A stretch of DNA of 64,000 nucleotides from Cyanobacteria bacterium UBA2855 (GCA_002350725.1 DEFJ01000025.1:69120-133119); one strand, 5' to 3'; shown: positions 41,901-47,131, numbered from the stretch's first letter. A program made the numbers and translations. Notes: generated by a model not told the origin, from the sequence alone.

Positions 41901-41986
41901 TTATACAAATTTTTGGTAAAAATCATATCATACCGCATTTTTACAGATGTTACAACTATCCTCTGTTTGATATTTTGCTCAACCAT
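23966..41986 (-). CDS. Giant autotransporter adhesin (~6,000 residues)
   Basis: One uninterrupted 18-kb frame encodes a type V secreted surface protein. An extended signal peptide (about 21-58, ending A-T-Y-A) leads into a huge Asn/Thr/Ser/Gly-rich beta-helix passenger. Residues about 1,600-2,200 carry many G-G-A-I-Y-N and F-x-x-N repeats like chlamydial Pmp proteins. Residues about 3,450-5,400 contain a repeating block in which L-G-D-V-x-L-L-like, I-D-A-D-L-x-x-K-T-A-D and N-G-N-x-H-x-V-x-G-N-N motifs recur about every 500 residues. An autotransporter beta-barrel spans about 5,700-5,956 (starts W-T-K-P-Y-A-T-Y-E-H, ends G-F-R-W-A-I-G-G). About 50 polar residues follow the barrel, which is unusual. 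M1, M17 or M21 could be the start; none has a good ribosome site. Confidence 0.9.
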   Translation of the reverse strand: MVEQNIKQRIVVTSVKMRYDMIFTKNLYKKYSKKNTPIRLLSLAAFAGLSLFGTATYAAEENSNHSYESDIEILNYKNYSANSTTITPNKIKGSVTGYAVPASPLGSDSLYTITEVSASGGNNIITVPEVNSSGQVVNKYYRVDLKQSTYGSGSNIKYYKWAKLANGLQLVPTTNAAEANLTLKYNSAISEITVPAGSLRALIEGNYLAQSIKNSIAAKGTITNVKANFISDTVSVTSSDDYHHTAILVETGGKITDVKSSFIGNTISTTGKEMSGALIKSIGEVTTVDSEFLGNNVSGNSNILGGLISTTSTGKIGAINSQFIGNNVESQNNITVNGGVLYNSGTVGSVSSSFINNSISTGGNASGSSISNVGTITGNIQNSLFEGNVTQSTASGAAKGGAIYNDGIIQGVIKNTSFIGNAAISASGSALGGAIYSNTDISIAAENATVEFSGNYVQTGGTKTMNDIFIDSRIANLNIDARNNGKAIFRDGIDGLGGYNINFTGDATGLVGIYGGLANADVNVNNVTLDFQNNKNDNFNFVTLTSGNNAKYKLDINFSTEKSDTFTTGTGSSGTIYIDSLNRSGDLPWDTTTIRLLTADNNDRIKIAVNSAVLSAYNLTRTKDVTWTDNIENTYGWGDTITGYRRTDSYASTLSVSSTSGVNDDSLLFRVIKTEGTAIPSVAGDTLKLLAQNVTTSARNFVADKDRNTYTLSTDIGSVSAGTLNITGVRDTTAQRIKTSTLNANSKILFVLDKATNLTLKDIILTNLKDAEGSLLNITNSGASATLESVAIPALPSGVAGIVNNGSLTLSSYTTLSTPIKGSGNTYILAGGTGFPYNVKVSAPVTQNKFIITNGRVDVGAKIDAYITNNGGSLVGNGQWFVKPIVNNSGIEPSGTWNVSVTGSGTMGSWSTTQVVFNAIMQQSNYSVGLGGRLTISADNLHSPVSLNSGSLLYLGAGTLLSGYNISGGNAYDSRAVTLTGNVTNNANISSSIYIPSGLSFTESNASHLGLTAGAYVNNAGTFNVLSGDLGRIIIGSGTTNINGNVTMKNIASNALTNANTINVASGKTFTVENVSNLTGSAAINNAGIMAMQSGTLSRVVSGTGSTNITGSVISNAAIQQAISIASGASLQIAPSNIQVGTGRTITNNGNLIISSSGTIANTISGSGSVTINNGTNTVFDAPVNQNVHGLGAVITFTKAEYIGGNISEYGESPVYIGSGTVDGKTLATNRTYTSAGSTITFKNTRIGGTLQVGANSTVYADSSIGGGGYITVEGANANLYYTGGELYKSIYSGSGSGLFHVAGNVSFNGEGYEIRSRLQVDPVGSFTSKIDFLHWDVINQGKLYTYGTLNKTITGSGTTYINPAQGELAFANGAAIAGTLNLNSGVLNVIDQAVNSYSIGSLAGTGTAKIDVDVATNKSDMFVLSSASSGIITPIFNFMNVTGAFSNKKFQIIDGGKGGSINLGGSSQTVNYTNRSEDFVTSPNVTFGQTYAIRDTVGTATANLSLATTDSANDSVNVSLSNIRQTGVNTTQKDLYRDWMLSDIYDSNNTKTYNFRTATDVTVLSQEFAKDISGKTVNINGVVSGDNYSTINQNSQYGHIAVGNGGSLNIKNVKYTGMGYGTSNSGTYNFYVYGNGKANFDNIFYTGNGNGGAAKFYFAGSSIIDNITGTLSSNSAGMLIYNVATINRIAATIRYNTSMWSGVLTNYGTIKTIENSTFRDNPYGMSASYNGLAVRNYGTIETLQNTEFTNNYFSGNGAYHPTSPAIYNASTIGTFLNNKINSNYINVGGSNFGYGLGGAIYNASTFTNGIVGTKSGSAWNAQFSGNRITAFGGRGGALYNAGNLKTIDTVLFDGNYINYKPAPELFAQGGAIYNTGNITNGIVNSNFSNNYIKSEVSTVVNAVKGIQGGAIFAASNIPIISNTTFTGNYLDSAEGTAYGGAIYGNVSQYVNTTFTNNSAQTSSTNDQRAYGGAIYSTSPITSISGTFIGNSVQAKKAGAYAISGAIHGSNIGTIDATFDGNFAKSVSGAIGGVTWANNITEIKSSSVFKNNYAEGSGEVSAGAIHVRGATIDKIGGTFTGNYVLNHSGSAQGGAIWNANSPGNSSVIKNITANFSGNHTDAENGTSMGGAIYNTKVINSITGNYDGNYAYSKNNAAYGGAIYNSGDYVNRTSLGEIVNSSFTNNYAAGTSAYGGAIYDSDTLTITAKDGYQSKISGNYVTTNGGTTKDYQAIYLSGNSALSANLYLNTKTNGSFVIDDYITGNGVAAGSVSYQNVNITGDGTGKIYLNNDIRYSNVSISNTTLVVGGNTKDNYNFHKLISADTAKYIIGVNLSDNAHDMFTVGRDSSGVIAIDDIVINGSSSTNKVFQIINAQATDNIQLKLSKTKYGSYNVVDNILRAISDSVKTTDRITQAAGITLTNTNTLNDSIAFNTASTFDTLYAIAQKETANARSFNFVSNNETFTLSTNLTPVTAGSLSINGRTGAILNANSHSLFTLDNETALNLNNVKIQNSAGDPITVNNAYATVNLNNADIQGNITGNKIFKMEITNGAHISGNITNANATLNSGELFVGTNTFAAANDKLTVFNGGLNLKNSRIETTVINNLESSSNGRYQLDMNLLNKTIDNIKLNSSASTGVINIADINFMNNLTIDEYGEYLVKVLQSPTSNIKLSLSDEILAKTFNLGDIRRDGELDTIKATTKFDEVYYTYYRLGQMAGKLSTGTTTTTDDSLKISVVQDWSPNRTPVQSMGDTLKLVAQANLNARTFEASSANEYYTSTDDVGNVSKGELIIAGVSDDTSSSTINLANHQGFVLGKDTSLSLNNVNLIGNENLAEVTDSSAKIELNNTYLEGNIVGDARYNLSITGNGMTTVNGTLTGANATISKGGLAFKDSTFAGENTTLNLNGGHISLDDNVLSNYVFNELIAGASATWGLDVDLNNSKADFINVKSGSGTITIESLNVIGLITNPGASYTIKVLNNNGNNIKLALADIVSPSLGIYKIGENTKIEKEVINPITAWNKIYYQDVTKSDIMGYLNIIGDDSLKINVSSISPGVTERVIQGDTLKVLSQYETDSPKQFQFDAANNIYTVSQNIGSVVGKSLTVNGVVSGTNRSTINANYHTLFTLDDETVLNLNNIGIANAINTVGSVINITNSSAKANINNVFIGSVGKSTGISNAGVLNVTNSTINTGIVGSGITNTTGTVTFGTGVSVTQDKVVNTGILNMALDGIIYGVLENSATANISASAITKDSTNTGVLNLNNGTLAFAVNGSGGRTNIVGDVSAAASINQPIYINSGAKLSTSASNLGGLTTNSSNLTLTGGVLSNTVSGSGATYITGNVGLNAPITQAINIQAGGALTTSADYIGADVVNNNALNLTGGTLLKNVSGNGNLNINSGTTTLASSVTDNNISLNGGVLKVGSNVNITGAKSLISDGGALSLQDNVISSKNLGDVELLKDMYLQIDADLKNKTADTFVLNSLRNDYNKNIIINSIKVIADIEQEPTIDINIADSSIRNLIKLSSDEMYADSVLDGKSYLVTYSNTNGNLTFGYGNLYTAIHTDAPQRVYNLSADENVSHALETMEGANSVLTVNGNSHKVIGNNYSAVTITSGQTLNVNNVSDWGIFSDSLIAQSGSNLNVKDSTFTADITNFGNMNLSGNTSLNNVSGDGSTIIENTENINLNGSFTQKSLIINSGNVNVKAEDLHISDGVTNKSQITLKGGILNSDIIGTGNTVISAATANNSTINQNELTVNNAVRLTNNQSKTITVNQNYTNNGEIANNGNLVLNEAGNLGLISGTGSLKLSADAINDVSLTQGELTVDNGIVLANNSGKDVQITSTLNNNGTINNSGTITNSASGDIGLIAGEGTLILNGNTNTNNKGITQSTVVNSSNLTNTSVINGQINNTYDGTISSSLSNLNGNISNAGTLNITGGVTQGNITNYNSQNGKINLSNGMTAAHEISGNTINLSGGELNFIGNGDISNSELVASGGAINMQDNLITNENLGDVTLLEDLNILIDAKLDNKTADSISAKSLKNDNNKSIIISDINVISDPTGTTPFDITVADETLKNAVKLTQDKIKVSGIAEDMSYLVQYSKSSGNLNFGYGDLVAAVKSESDDKNYSIEIDEDVNKDLGIIHGTNATLTVNGNNHAVFGNNHAGIEVRSGQTLNLKDIAEWDGFSGNGIVNNETLNISSTSYDSTYKDPIKNVGEMTLTAGVERKISIDEEVNDNLAPVGITIVDGAGTVDFNDSFTQKELRITNGAVNIKSSDLHVSNEINNDAQLNLTGGELTSKITGTGATTIKSDTVNKVSIIQNNLEIAENATLTNDSETITVNDTLTNEGEIVNGGEILVNNTANSGIISGDGRLVLNGDTTNSGVITQNNITNFGELNNQNAITGTIVNAPVGIISSDMSDLNGDISNAGTLNILGGVTQGNITNYNGQNGEINLSNGLTTTHEISDNTINLNDGELKFSDNGDISKSILVVNGGTVNLQDNKIEDETIGKIILNEDMKYAIDADLVEKTADKIHTSLPVEDNNYHIVINNIKIIKDPNTDMPTVVNVADENVKGLVKLSLNEENSVSGYDTRFNYLVAYENSDGNLILDYANLPTAVGLTATQRNYHMNSDEVITQDIGVMGGNNSTLTVNGNNHSVSGNNYEGVEVQAGQTLNLKDIKEWDGSSGNGIENNGTLNIIAVDANSTYNDSVKNTGEMNLRASAGKTITINEEVNDNLAPVGITNIAGSGTVDFNDNLTQNELRITNGTVNIKSSDVKVSNGVKNYAQLNLTGGELTSSITGTGVTSIKSDTTNNSSIAQYKLEISENTTLTNNASKTVTVDNTLTNNGEIVNNGDMTVNATNSLGKISGNGSLVLNGTMTNNAGIKQNSVSVTGSLVNEKKLEANVTNNGNSIITSNASNIQGNIVNNGQIVFNGGMTGGDITGSGVTTINEGTVVLNHKIENNNIQIKEDTILALRNGSDISNSTIEALGGTVDMINDVTEDYNLGTINLTRNNLQAGIDVDLENAKTDTLSGQVSAESLLTDNNIIISTINIITDGDDVPTDVLLTESATIREKILLADDVKILTGIEDSYMITYFNNSGILNFRYTDLAMAVKSSAPNKVYNMGKDEDVNTDLGILGGDKLTINGNIHSINGNSHDGITVGADKTLNINDVNTYKGFTTAVINQKDGTVNIKNTVFEGNNVAIDNNGRLNFSGNNNINDKITGNDGVTNFKDGKTYINDTITQKNINVSENSEIETFANLVKTLEELKNEGVITYNGGENTNKISGDGTININNHVSNSGEISQKNLIITQDNSTFTNDNQANIEILTNNGNLVNNKELTVNQLSNNNYIENNDNMLVTDNFENSDKFDNKSVLIAHNLDNSGVINNSDKMTLTGDINHNTNTIKGNGKLLNEGILDNNGVINQSNIDNSGVINTNSETLVAKNRIYNTGTINYNSGSRTVSNIDGAPPGNVNLNTNAPFIINNKISGTQLSLNNSTVYFTDKADISKVSSFNINGGKIDVMDTKLKSYDIGNVNLNSKSNLSLDFDINNETSDKFTAKINNNGGVFNVDKINVMGDRTLKDHITVDLGKTTGLGSDNVTSDTIKLPTIMTPIRRIEGKLENGVITYTPAGNSVNEFNPSVMASPVATQIGGLLSQMRTLDAGFYQMDRYSMYPKAQRMAAENANKYASLEPASQVDNSHIPEISHAIWTKPYATYEHVGLKGGVKVENFGYGNYFGGDSDLVDIGKGWKGVASGFIGYNGNHSNYDGISMDQQGGALGATGTLYKGNFFTGATVSVGASAGEAYTSYGTDRFAMITTGVASKSGYNWEIKNGKLIVQPSLFLGYSMVKTLDYKNSAGAKIDSDPLHAIQISPEIKAVGNLKYGWQPYASVGMVWNIPTGGKVEAADIKLPKLSVKPYVQYGVGVQKSWGEKFTAYGQVMMRNGGRNGIAATAGFRWAIGGKKTQSVNKQRSNIKNISNIQNIENNMNKSKSPMVFTKETLNSSVKPQNI
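25360..31640 (-). repeat. ~1.5-kb tandem protein-coding repeats inside the adhesin
   Basis: Four diverged copies of a block are marked by the coding for N-G-N-x-H-x-[VI]-x-G-N near 31205, 29545, 28050 and 26560. The spacings are therefore about 1.66, 1.50 and 1.49 kb. Each is preceded by an I-D-A-D-L-x-x-K-T-A-D-like motif. A fifth, partial copy of the earlier part lies near 25.4 kb just before the barrel. Confidence 0.75.
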
Positions 41987-42011
41987 ACAAAATATCCGAG
42001 TTTATACAATA

Positions 42012-42040
42012 ATTATAATGTATTTTTTTACAAAATTCAA
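42012..42040 (-). promoter_or_regulatory. Promoter of the giant adhesin
   Basis: On the minus strand: -35 TTGAAT (42040-42035), 17-nt spacer, -10 TATAAT (42017-42012). The start of transcription is about 20 nt before the first ATG at 41986, with no Shine-Dalgarno visible. Confidence 0.7.
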
Positions 42041-42105
42041 TTGTAAACGCAATATTTACACTATATTATGTACAAAATATGAATTACAAATTTTAATATA
42101 AATTT

Positions 42106-42687
42106 CTACTTTTTATTTTGATTATTTGTATAATCGGCTTGAGTCACCGGAACACCAAAAGGTCTTAAAAGAGAATCTTTTCCTAACCTACTTTTTTCTT
42201 TTTTCATTTTTTTGTATTCTGCGCGCTTTAATTTTCTAATCATACTGTATTTTGATTTTTGTTCACGGTTTAAAATTTTTTTAAATTCTTTGTCGTATTT
42301 TTTAGATATCGCCCTAATCTCTTTTCTCGCTTCTGTTAAATCTTTTTTTACTGAATCTATAACAGCATCCTCTTCAGCCTTGTCGCCGGATAATTCTTTT
42401 AGCTTTTTCTTATCAAGACATAATTTTTTCAAAGCAGGTGCAAGCTCTTTATATCTTCTGCTTTCTATTTCATCTTTTTTTCTGACTTGCTCAGTAGTAA
42501 GGTTTAATGCATTGTAAATTGCATTTCTTTCTGTTTGAATTTTATTAACCAATTGAGGCGAAAAATCGCCCGCAGAAATCACCGAAGAAACGGTATTCTC
42601 AACAGTAGCATTCGCATTATCATCCGCAAAAGTCATAGGACAAGTCATAAAGATACAAAGTACCGAAAATAATAAAGCTCTTTTCAT
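42106..42687 (-). CDS. Periplasmic helical protein (Spy/CpxP-like)
   Basis: This 193-residue protein has a signal peptide (1-21, ending T-F-A). A highly charged, all-helical body rich in Lys and Glu follows, with an N-L-T-x-E-Q-x-x-K-x-x-E-I segment. That pattern (L-T-x-x-Q repeats in a helical cradle) recalls the Spy/CpxP family of periplasmic chaperones and stress sensors. The match is by style, not a full motif. Its place just upstream of the giant adhesin would suit a chaperone for an unfolded passenger in transit, which is inference. A strong AGGAGAG ribosome site precedes the ATG. Confidence 0.55.
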   Translation of the reverse strand: MKRALLFSVLCIFMTCPMTFADDNANATVENTVSSVISAGDFSPQLVNKIQTERNAIYNALNLTTEQVRKKDEIESRRYKELAPALKKLCLDKKKLKELSGDKAEEDAVIDSVKKDLTEARKEIRAISKKYDKEFKKILNREQKSKYSMIRKLKRAEYKKMKKEKSRLGKDSLLRPFGVPVTQADYTNNQNKK

Positions 42688-42768
42688 ATTCTCTCCTTGG
42701 CTTTGTTTTATTATATGTCTATTATCTCATGCACATAACGTTTTGACAAGTTTCACACAAAAAGATGA

Positions 42769-42796
42769 TTGATTTTTATTAAAACAGCATTAAAAT
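42769..42796 (+). promoter_or_regulatory. Promoter giving a leaderless mRNA
   Basis: -35 TTGATT (42769-42774), 16-nt spacer, -10 TAAAAT (42791-42796), then only 6 nt before the ATG at 42803. Transcription would begin at or next to the A of the ATG. No Shine-Dalgarno is present. Confidence 0.6.
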
Positions 42797-42802
42797 ACAA
42801 CT

Positions 42803-43366
42803 ATGAAAAAAGTGTTTTTATTATTTTTAATACTCTTTTCTACGTTATGCGTCGAGGCAAAAAATGTGGATTATGAGCAGGTATATAGAGATTTAGACTC
42901 TCCAAAGGTCAAATATATCCACGATATTGACCCCGGCGAATACTATGATACTAAAGATTCCACATGGTCGCCATATCCCCTGTTCAGGTTGATAAGTCCG
43001 CTATATTTTAAAGATATAACGGTTGAACCGGGATATTATCTACTAACGCCAAGAGAACATAACGGTAATTGGTACATGTTATTCAAAGAAGCAGGAAAAA
43101 TAAAATATATCATTCCTGTTTATGAACGAGAAGTTGTCCCAATGACTTTTTACGATGATAATTTGCCAAAACCTAAACTTGCGCCGACACAAAAAATTCA
43201 TTTAAAAATGTTGGATGTTATGGGTAAAGTTATGCCAAGCGCGAAGAGAAAACCTATTCCAAATACATATTTAGAAGTAACGGATTTAGATAACAATTTT
43301 GTTTCAATAGTCGTTTATTGGGGTGATTACAGGTATTACACAATCTTCAGAACAATAAGACTATAA
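42803..43366 (+). CDS. Secreted protein of unknown function
   Basis: This 187-residue protein has a signal peptide (1-19, ending V-E-A). Its compact body is rich in Tyr, Pro and Lys with beta-strand character (Y-Y-L-L-T-P-R-E-H-N-G-N-W-Y-M-L-F-K). It has one Cys inside the signal region and none seen later. It does not match a family I know. It has its own promoter, no ribosome site, and a terminator after the stop. Confidence 0.65.
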   Translation: MKKVFLLFLILFSTLCVEAKNVDYEQVYRDLDSPKVKYIHDIDPGEYYDTKDSTWSPYPLFRLISPLYFKDITVEPGYYLLTPREHNGNWYMLFKEAGKIKYIIPVYEREVVPMTFYDDNLPKPKLAPTQKIHLKMLDVMGKVMPSAKRKPIPNTYLEVTDLDNNFVSIVVYWGDYRYYTIFRTIRL

Positions 43367-43397
43367 AAAAACACAAGGCTTTTAACCTTGCGTTTTT
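43365..43397. terminator. Bidirectional terminator
   Basis: A-tract, CAAGG (43374-43378) pairing with CCTTG (43386-43390), an outer C-G pair, then TTTTT. It serves both the secreted-protein gene and ilvE, which converge here. Confidence 0.8.
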
Positions 43398-43415
43398 AAA
43401 TTTTAAATTTGTATT

Positions 43416-44450
43416 TTACACTGACACCGCTGTCGGTTCTATTTCATAAATCCAACCTTCAGGCGGCTCTATTCTTCCCATTTGAATACCGGTCAAGGTA
43501 TCATACAACTTCTGAGTAATTTCGCCCGATTTTTCCATACCGGAAGGGAATGCTATTTCGTTACCGTGGTCTACAACTTTTCCGACAGGAGAAAGAACTG
43601 CAGCCGTACCGCATAATGCACATTCTTTAAAATCTTTTAATTCCTCAATATGAATTTCTCTTTCTTCGGTTTGTAATCCCAAATATTTTTGCGCAACTAC
43701 CATCAACGAACGTCTTGTAATAGACGGCAAAATCGTAGGGGATTTAGGAGTTACAACCTTATTGTCTTTTGTAACAAATATAATGTTTGCGCCGCCTGTT
43801 TCTTCAATTTTTGTTCTTGTCGCAGAATCAAGATACATATTTTCATTGTAACCCTGATTGTGCGCATCTACAATCGCGTGTAAACTCATTGCATAATTTA
43901 ATCCTGCCTTAACATGTCCCGTACCAAGAGGAGCTGCTCTGTCAAAATCAGGAACTCTCAATGTAATAGGTTTTGCCCCGCCCTTAAAATAAGGACCGAC
44001 AGGAGATGCAAAAATTCTAAACTCATATTCAGTTGCAGGTTTTACACCCAAAACAGGATTTGACCCAAACATATAAGGTCTTAAATATAATGAAGCTCCC
44101 GAACCGTATGGCGGAACATAATCAATATTTTTTTCAACAACTTGTTTTACCGCTTCAATAAATTTATCTTCAGGAAATACCGGCATCTCTAATCTTCTGC
44201 AAGAATCAGCCATTCTTGATGCGTTCAAATCCGGTCTGAAGCAAACTACTCTGTTATCAACCGTTCTATATGCTTTCATACCTTCAAAACAAGTTTGAGC
44301 ATACTGCAATACTCCTGCGCTTTCATTAATAACAACTTTATCATCCGTTGTCATTTTGCCATCATCCCACTTGCCATCTTTGAACTGTGCTACGAAACGG
44401 TAATCCGTTTTCATATAACCAAATCCTAAATTCTGCCAATCAATATTCAT
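43416..44450 (-). CDS. ilvE: Branched-chain amino acid aminotransferase
   Basis: This PLP-dependent class IV aminotransferase makes the last step of Leu, Ile and Val synthesis. The 344-residue length and the motifs Y-A-Q-T-C-F-E-G-M-K-A-Y, L-Y-L-R-P-Y-M-F-G, G-H-V-K-A-G-L-N-Y-A (PLP lysine region) and E-E-T-G-G-A-N-I fit the BCAT-II type. G-T-A-A-V-L-S-P-V-G lies in the C-terminal phosphate-binding region. The ATG follows AGGGAG. It stands alone. Confidence 0.93.
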   Translation of the reverse strand: MNIDWQNLGFGYMKTDYRFVAQFKDGKWDDGKMTTDDKVVINESAGVLQYAQTCFEGMKAYRTVDNRVVCFRPDLNASRMADSCRRLEMPVFPEDKFIEAVKQVVEKNIDYVPPYGSGASLYLRPYMFGSNPVLGVKPATEYEFRIFASPVGPYFKGGAKPITLRVPDFDRAAPLGTGHVKAGLNYAMSLHAIVDAHNQGYNENMYLDSATRTKIEETGGANIIFVTKDNKVVTPKSPTILPSITRRSLMVVAQKYLGLQTEEREIHIEELKDFKECALCGTAAVLSPVGKVVDHGNEIAFPSGMEKSGEITQKLYDTLTGIQMGRIEPPEGWIYEIEPTAVSV

Positions 44451-44542
44451 GATACAATCTCCCTTTAATTAAAATTATACAACAAAAAAGAACAAAAGTT
44501 GTAACAATATCATTAACCGTTTTTACATTTTGTAAATAAGAT

Positions 44543-44570
44543 TTGAAAAAAGAGATATTTATGGTAAAAT
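44543..44570 (+). promoter_or_regulatory. Promoter of the efp-accB-accC run
   Basis: -35 TTGAAA (44543-44548), 16-nt spacer, -10 TAAAAT (44565-44570); AGGGG stands before ATG 44612. Confidence 0.65.
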
Positions 44571-44611
44571 AAGTTCAAAAGTTAAATTATTAGATAAAAT
44601 AGGGGAAAAAT

Positions 44612-45169
44612 ATGATTTCAGTAAACGACTTAAAAACAGGCTTGACGCTTGAATTAGATAACGGACTTTGGTCTGTTGTTGAATTTTTACACGTAAAACC
44701 GGGTAAAGGTGCAGCGTTTGTAAGAACAAAACTTAAAAACGTTGAAACCGGTCAGGTTGTTGAAAGAACATTCAGAGCCGGTGAAAAAGTCGGTAAAGCA
44801 ACTCTCGACAGAAGAGAAATGCAATACTTATATAAGGAAGGTTCTGAGTTTGTTATGATGGATAACGAAACTTATGAACAACTTAGCGTATCTGAAGACC
44901 AAGTCGGGGACGGAGTTAAATACTTGAAAGAAAACATGGAAGTTCAAGTATTGTTGCACGATGGCAAAATTATCGGTGTTGATATTCCTACTCACGTTGT
45001 TCTTCAGGTTGTAGATACTCCGCCTGCAGAAAAGGGTAATACAGCTCAAGGCGGTACAAAACCTGCTACATTAGAAACAGGTGCTGTAGTAAATGTTCCG
45101 TTCTTCGTTTCTAACGGCGATATGATTAGGGTTGATACCAGAAGTAACGAATACCTCGACAGAGCGTAA
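44612..45169 (+). CDS. efp: Translation elongation factor P
   Basis: EF-P relieves ribosome stalling at polyproline. The 185-residue protein has the three-domain length. K32 sits at the domain I tip (H-V-K-P-G-K-G-A-A-F-V-R), the usual site of modification, and the C-terminal signature includes G-D-M-I-R-V-D-T-R. It is first in efp-accB-accC, an order common in Cyanobacteria and Firmicutes. The proline-rich TonB-like linkers in this window are plausible clients. Confidence 0.95.
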   Translation: MISVNDLKTGLTLELDNGLWSVVEFLHVKPGKGAAFVRTKLKNVETGQVVERTFRAGEKVGKATLDRREMQYLYKEGSEFVMMDNETYEQLSVSEDQVGDGVKYLKENMEVQVLLHDGKIIGVDIPTHVVLQVVDTPPAEKGNTAQGGTKPATLETGAVVNVPFFVSNGDMIRVDTRSNEYLDRA

Positions 45170-45189
45170 TCTATAAGTCAGGTATTACA

Positions 45190-45651
45190 ATGAAAGGCAA
45201 GAAAATGAATTTTGATATAGAATATATTGAAAAACTTTCAAAGGTTTTGAAAGATAATGAGTTAACCGAAATATCTTTAGAAGATGGTGACAGTGCAATT
45301 ACTATCAGAAAAGATGTAATAATTTCACCGACAGCAGTTGCAACTCCTGTAACAACCCAGGCTGCAGCACCTGCACCGGCAAAAACTGCAGATGCGCCAA
45401 AAGCTGAAGAAAAGAAAGGAACACCGATTACATCTCCGATGGTAGGAACATTCTATACTTCACCATCACCTGATGCAAAACCGTTCGTAACGGTTGGTCA
45501 AACGGTTAACAAGGGAGATAAGGTTTGTATTATTGAAGCAATGAAGCTTATGAATGAAATTGAAGCTGAAGTTTCAGGTAAGATAATTGAGATTTGTGTT
45601 CAAGACGGACAACCGGTTGAATACGGACAAGTCTTAATGTATATTGAATAG
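45190..45651 (+). CDS. accB: Biotin carboxyl carrier protein of acetyl-CoA carboxylase
   Basis: This 153-residue protein carries biotin between the carboxylase and transferase halves of acetyl-CoA carboxylase, the first step of fatty acid synthesis. An N-terminal region and an Ala/Pro/Lys linker precede the biotinyl domain with E-A-M-K-L-M-N-E; K119 is the biotin lysine. An alternative start at 45205 has a better-spaced AAAGG and would remove five residues. It lies 20 nt after efp. Confidence 0.93.
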   Translation: MKGKKMNFDIEYIEKLSKVLKDNELTEISLEDGDSAITIRKDVIISPTAVATPVTTQAAAPAPAKTADAPKAEEKKGTPITSPMVGTFYTSPSPDAKPFVTVGQTVNKGDKVCIIEAMKLMNEIEAEVSGKIIEICVQDGQPVEYGQVLMYIE

Positions 45652-45749
45652 AGAAGTTTATAATGTGATGAGTGAATAAGATATGTTTTATAATGTCTTA
45701 TTCGCTTATTAACTAAATAACTTACTCACATTCTTTGATGAGGGATAAA

Positions 45750-47105
45750 ATGTTTAGAAAAGTTTTAATCGCCAACAGAGGCGAAATAGCTGTAAGAATA
45801 ATAAGAGCTTGTAGAGAGATTGGAATACCGACTGTTGCAATATATTCTCAAGCAGATGCGAACTCTTTACATGTAAGATTAGCAACAGAAGCATATTGTA
45901 TAGGACCTGCACAAAGTGCAAAAAGCTATTTGAGTATTCCTGCAATTATGTCAGCAGTTGATGTATCCGGCGCAGATGCAATTCATCCGGGATATGGCTT
46001 TATGTCAGAAAGAGCTGATTTTGCAGAAATTTGCGAGAAACAAGGTATAAAATTTATCGGACCTACATCTGATGCAATGAAAAAAATGGGGGACAAAGCT
46101 ACGGCTCGTCAAACAATGATTGATAACGATGTCCCTGTAACTCCGGGAACAGGAATTTTGAATACTCCGGAGGAAGTAAAAGAATTTGCTGCGAAAGTAG
46201 GCTACCCGATTATTCTTAAGGCTACAGCCGGAGGCGGCGGCAAGGGTATGAGAATATGCCGCAGCAATGCTGAGGTTGATACGAATATGCCTTTATGCCA
46301 AGCAGAAGCTCAAAACTTTTTTGGCAATCCTGATGTTTATGCAGAAAAATATTTGGAAAATCCACGTCATATTGAGGTTCAAATTTTGGCAGACCAGTAT
46401 GGAAATGTTGTTCACTTAGGAGAAAGAGATTGTTCTATTCAAAGACGTCACCAAAAACTCTTGGAAGAAGCACCGTCTCCGGCTATTGATGAAGCTACAC
46501 GTAAGGAAATGGGGGCAGCAGCCGTAAGAGCAGCTAAAGCCATTAATTACGAAGGCGTTGGAACATGCGAATTTCTTCTTGATCACGACGGTAAATGGTA
46601 TTTTATGGAAATGAACACTCGTATTCAGGTTGAACACTGTGTTACGGAAATGATTTCAAATATAGATTTAGTCAGAGAACAAATTTTAGTTGCTGCTGGC
46701 GAAAAATTGGATTTCACTCAGGATGATATTGTGTTAAGAGGACACGCTATAGAATGCCGTATTAATGCGGAAAATCCTGCAAAGGACTTTATGCCAAATC
46801 CGGGAACCATAACAGGATACGTTACTCCGGGTGGATTTGGGGTTAGAGTTGATTCTCATGTTTATCAGGATTATTCAATTCCGCCATATTACGATTCAAT
46901 GATTGGTAAATTAATCTGCTGGGGAAGAACTCGTAATGAGGCAAGAAGAAGAATGTACAGAGCCTTAAAAGAATACGTTATTACAGGGGTTGAAACGACC
47001 TTACCGTTCCATCAGGATATCATTGAAGATGAAGTATTTATGAGCGGAAACTTTAATACAAGCTTCATTGAAGATTTTTATAAACGAAAAGAAAATAAAG
47101 AATAA
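45750..47105 (+). CDS. accC: Biotin carboxylase subunit of acetyl-CoA carboxylase
   Basis: The ATP-dependent enzyme carboxylates biotin on AccB. The 451-residue protein begins M-F-R-K-V-L-I-A-N-R-G-E-I-A at ATG 45750, with GAGG six nt before it. It has the ATP-grasp glycine loop G-G-G-G-K-G-M, the E-x-x-x-x-N-P-R-H-I-E-V-Q motif, and E-M-N-T-R-I-Q-V-E-H. It is complete. The 98-nt gap after accB shows no strong terminator, so cotranscription is likely. Confidence 0.95.
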   Translation: MFRKVLIANRGEIAVRIIRACREIGIPTVAIYSQADANSLHVRLATEAYCIGPAQSAKSYLSIPAIMSAVDVSGADAIHPGYGFMSERADFAEICEKQGIKFIGPTSDAMKKMGDKATARQTMIDNDVPVTPGTGILNTPEEVKEFAAKVGYPIILKATAGGGGKGMRICRSNAEVDTNMPLCQAEAQNFFGNPDVYAEKYLENPRHIEVQILADQYGNVVHLGERDCSIQRRHQKLLEEAPSPAIDEATRKEMGAAAVRAAKAINYEGVGTCEFLLDHDGKWYFMEMNTRIQVEHCVTEMISNIDLVREQILVAAGEKLDFTQDDIVLRGHAIECRINAENPAKDFMPNPGTITGYVTPGGFGVRVDSHVYQDYSIPPYYDSMIGKLICWGRTRNEARRRMYRALKEYVITGVETTLPFHQDIIEDEVFMSGNFNTSFIEDFYKRKENKE

Positions 47106-47131
47106 AAAACGGGGTCAATCCCCGTTTTTTA
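47105..47131 (+). terminator. Terminator after accC
   Basis: ACGGGG (47109-47114) pairs with CCCCGT (47120-47125) around TCAAT, with flanking A and T tracts. It overlaps the stop codon of the facing gene at 47129. Confidence 0.9.
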
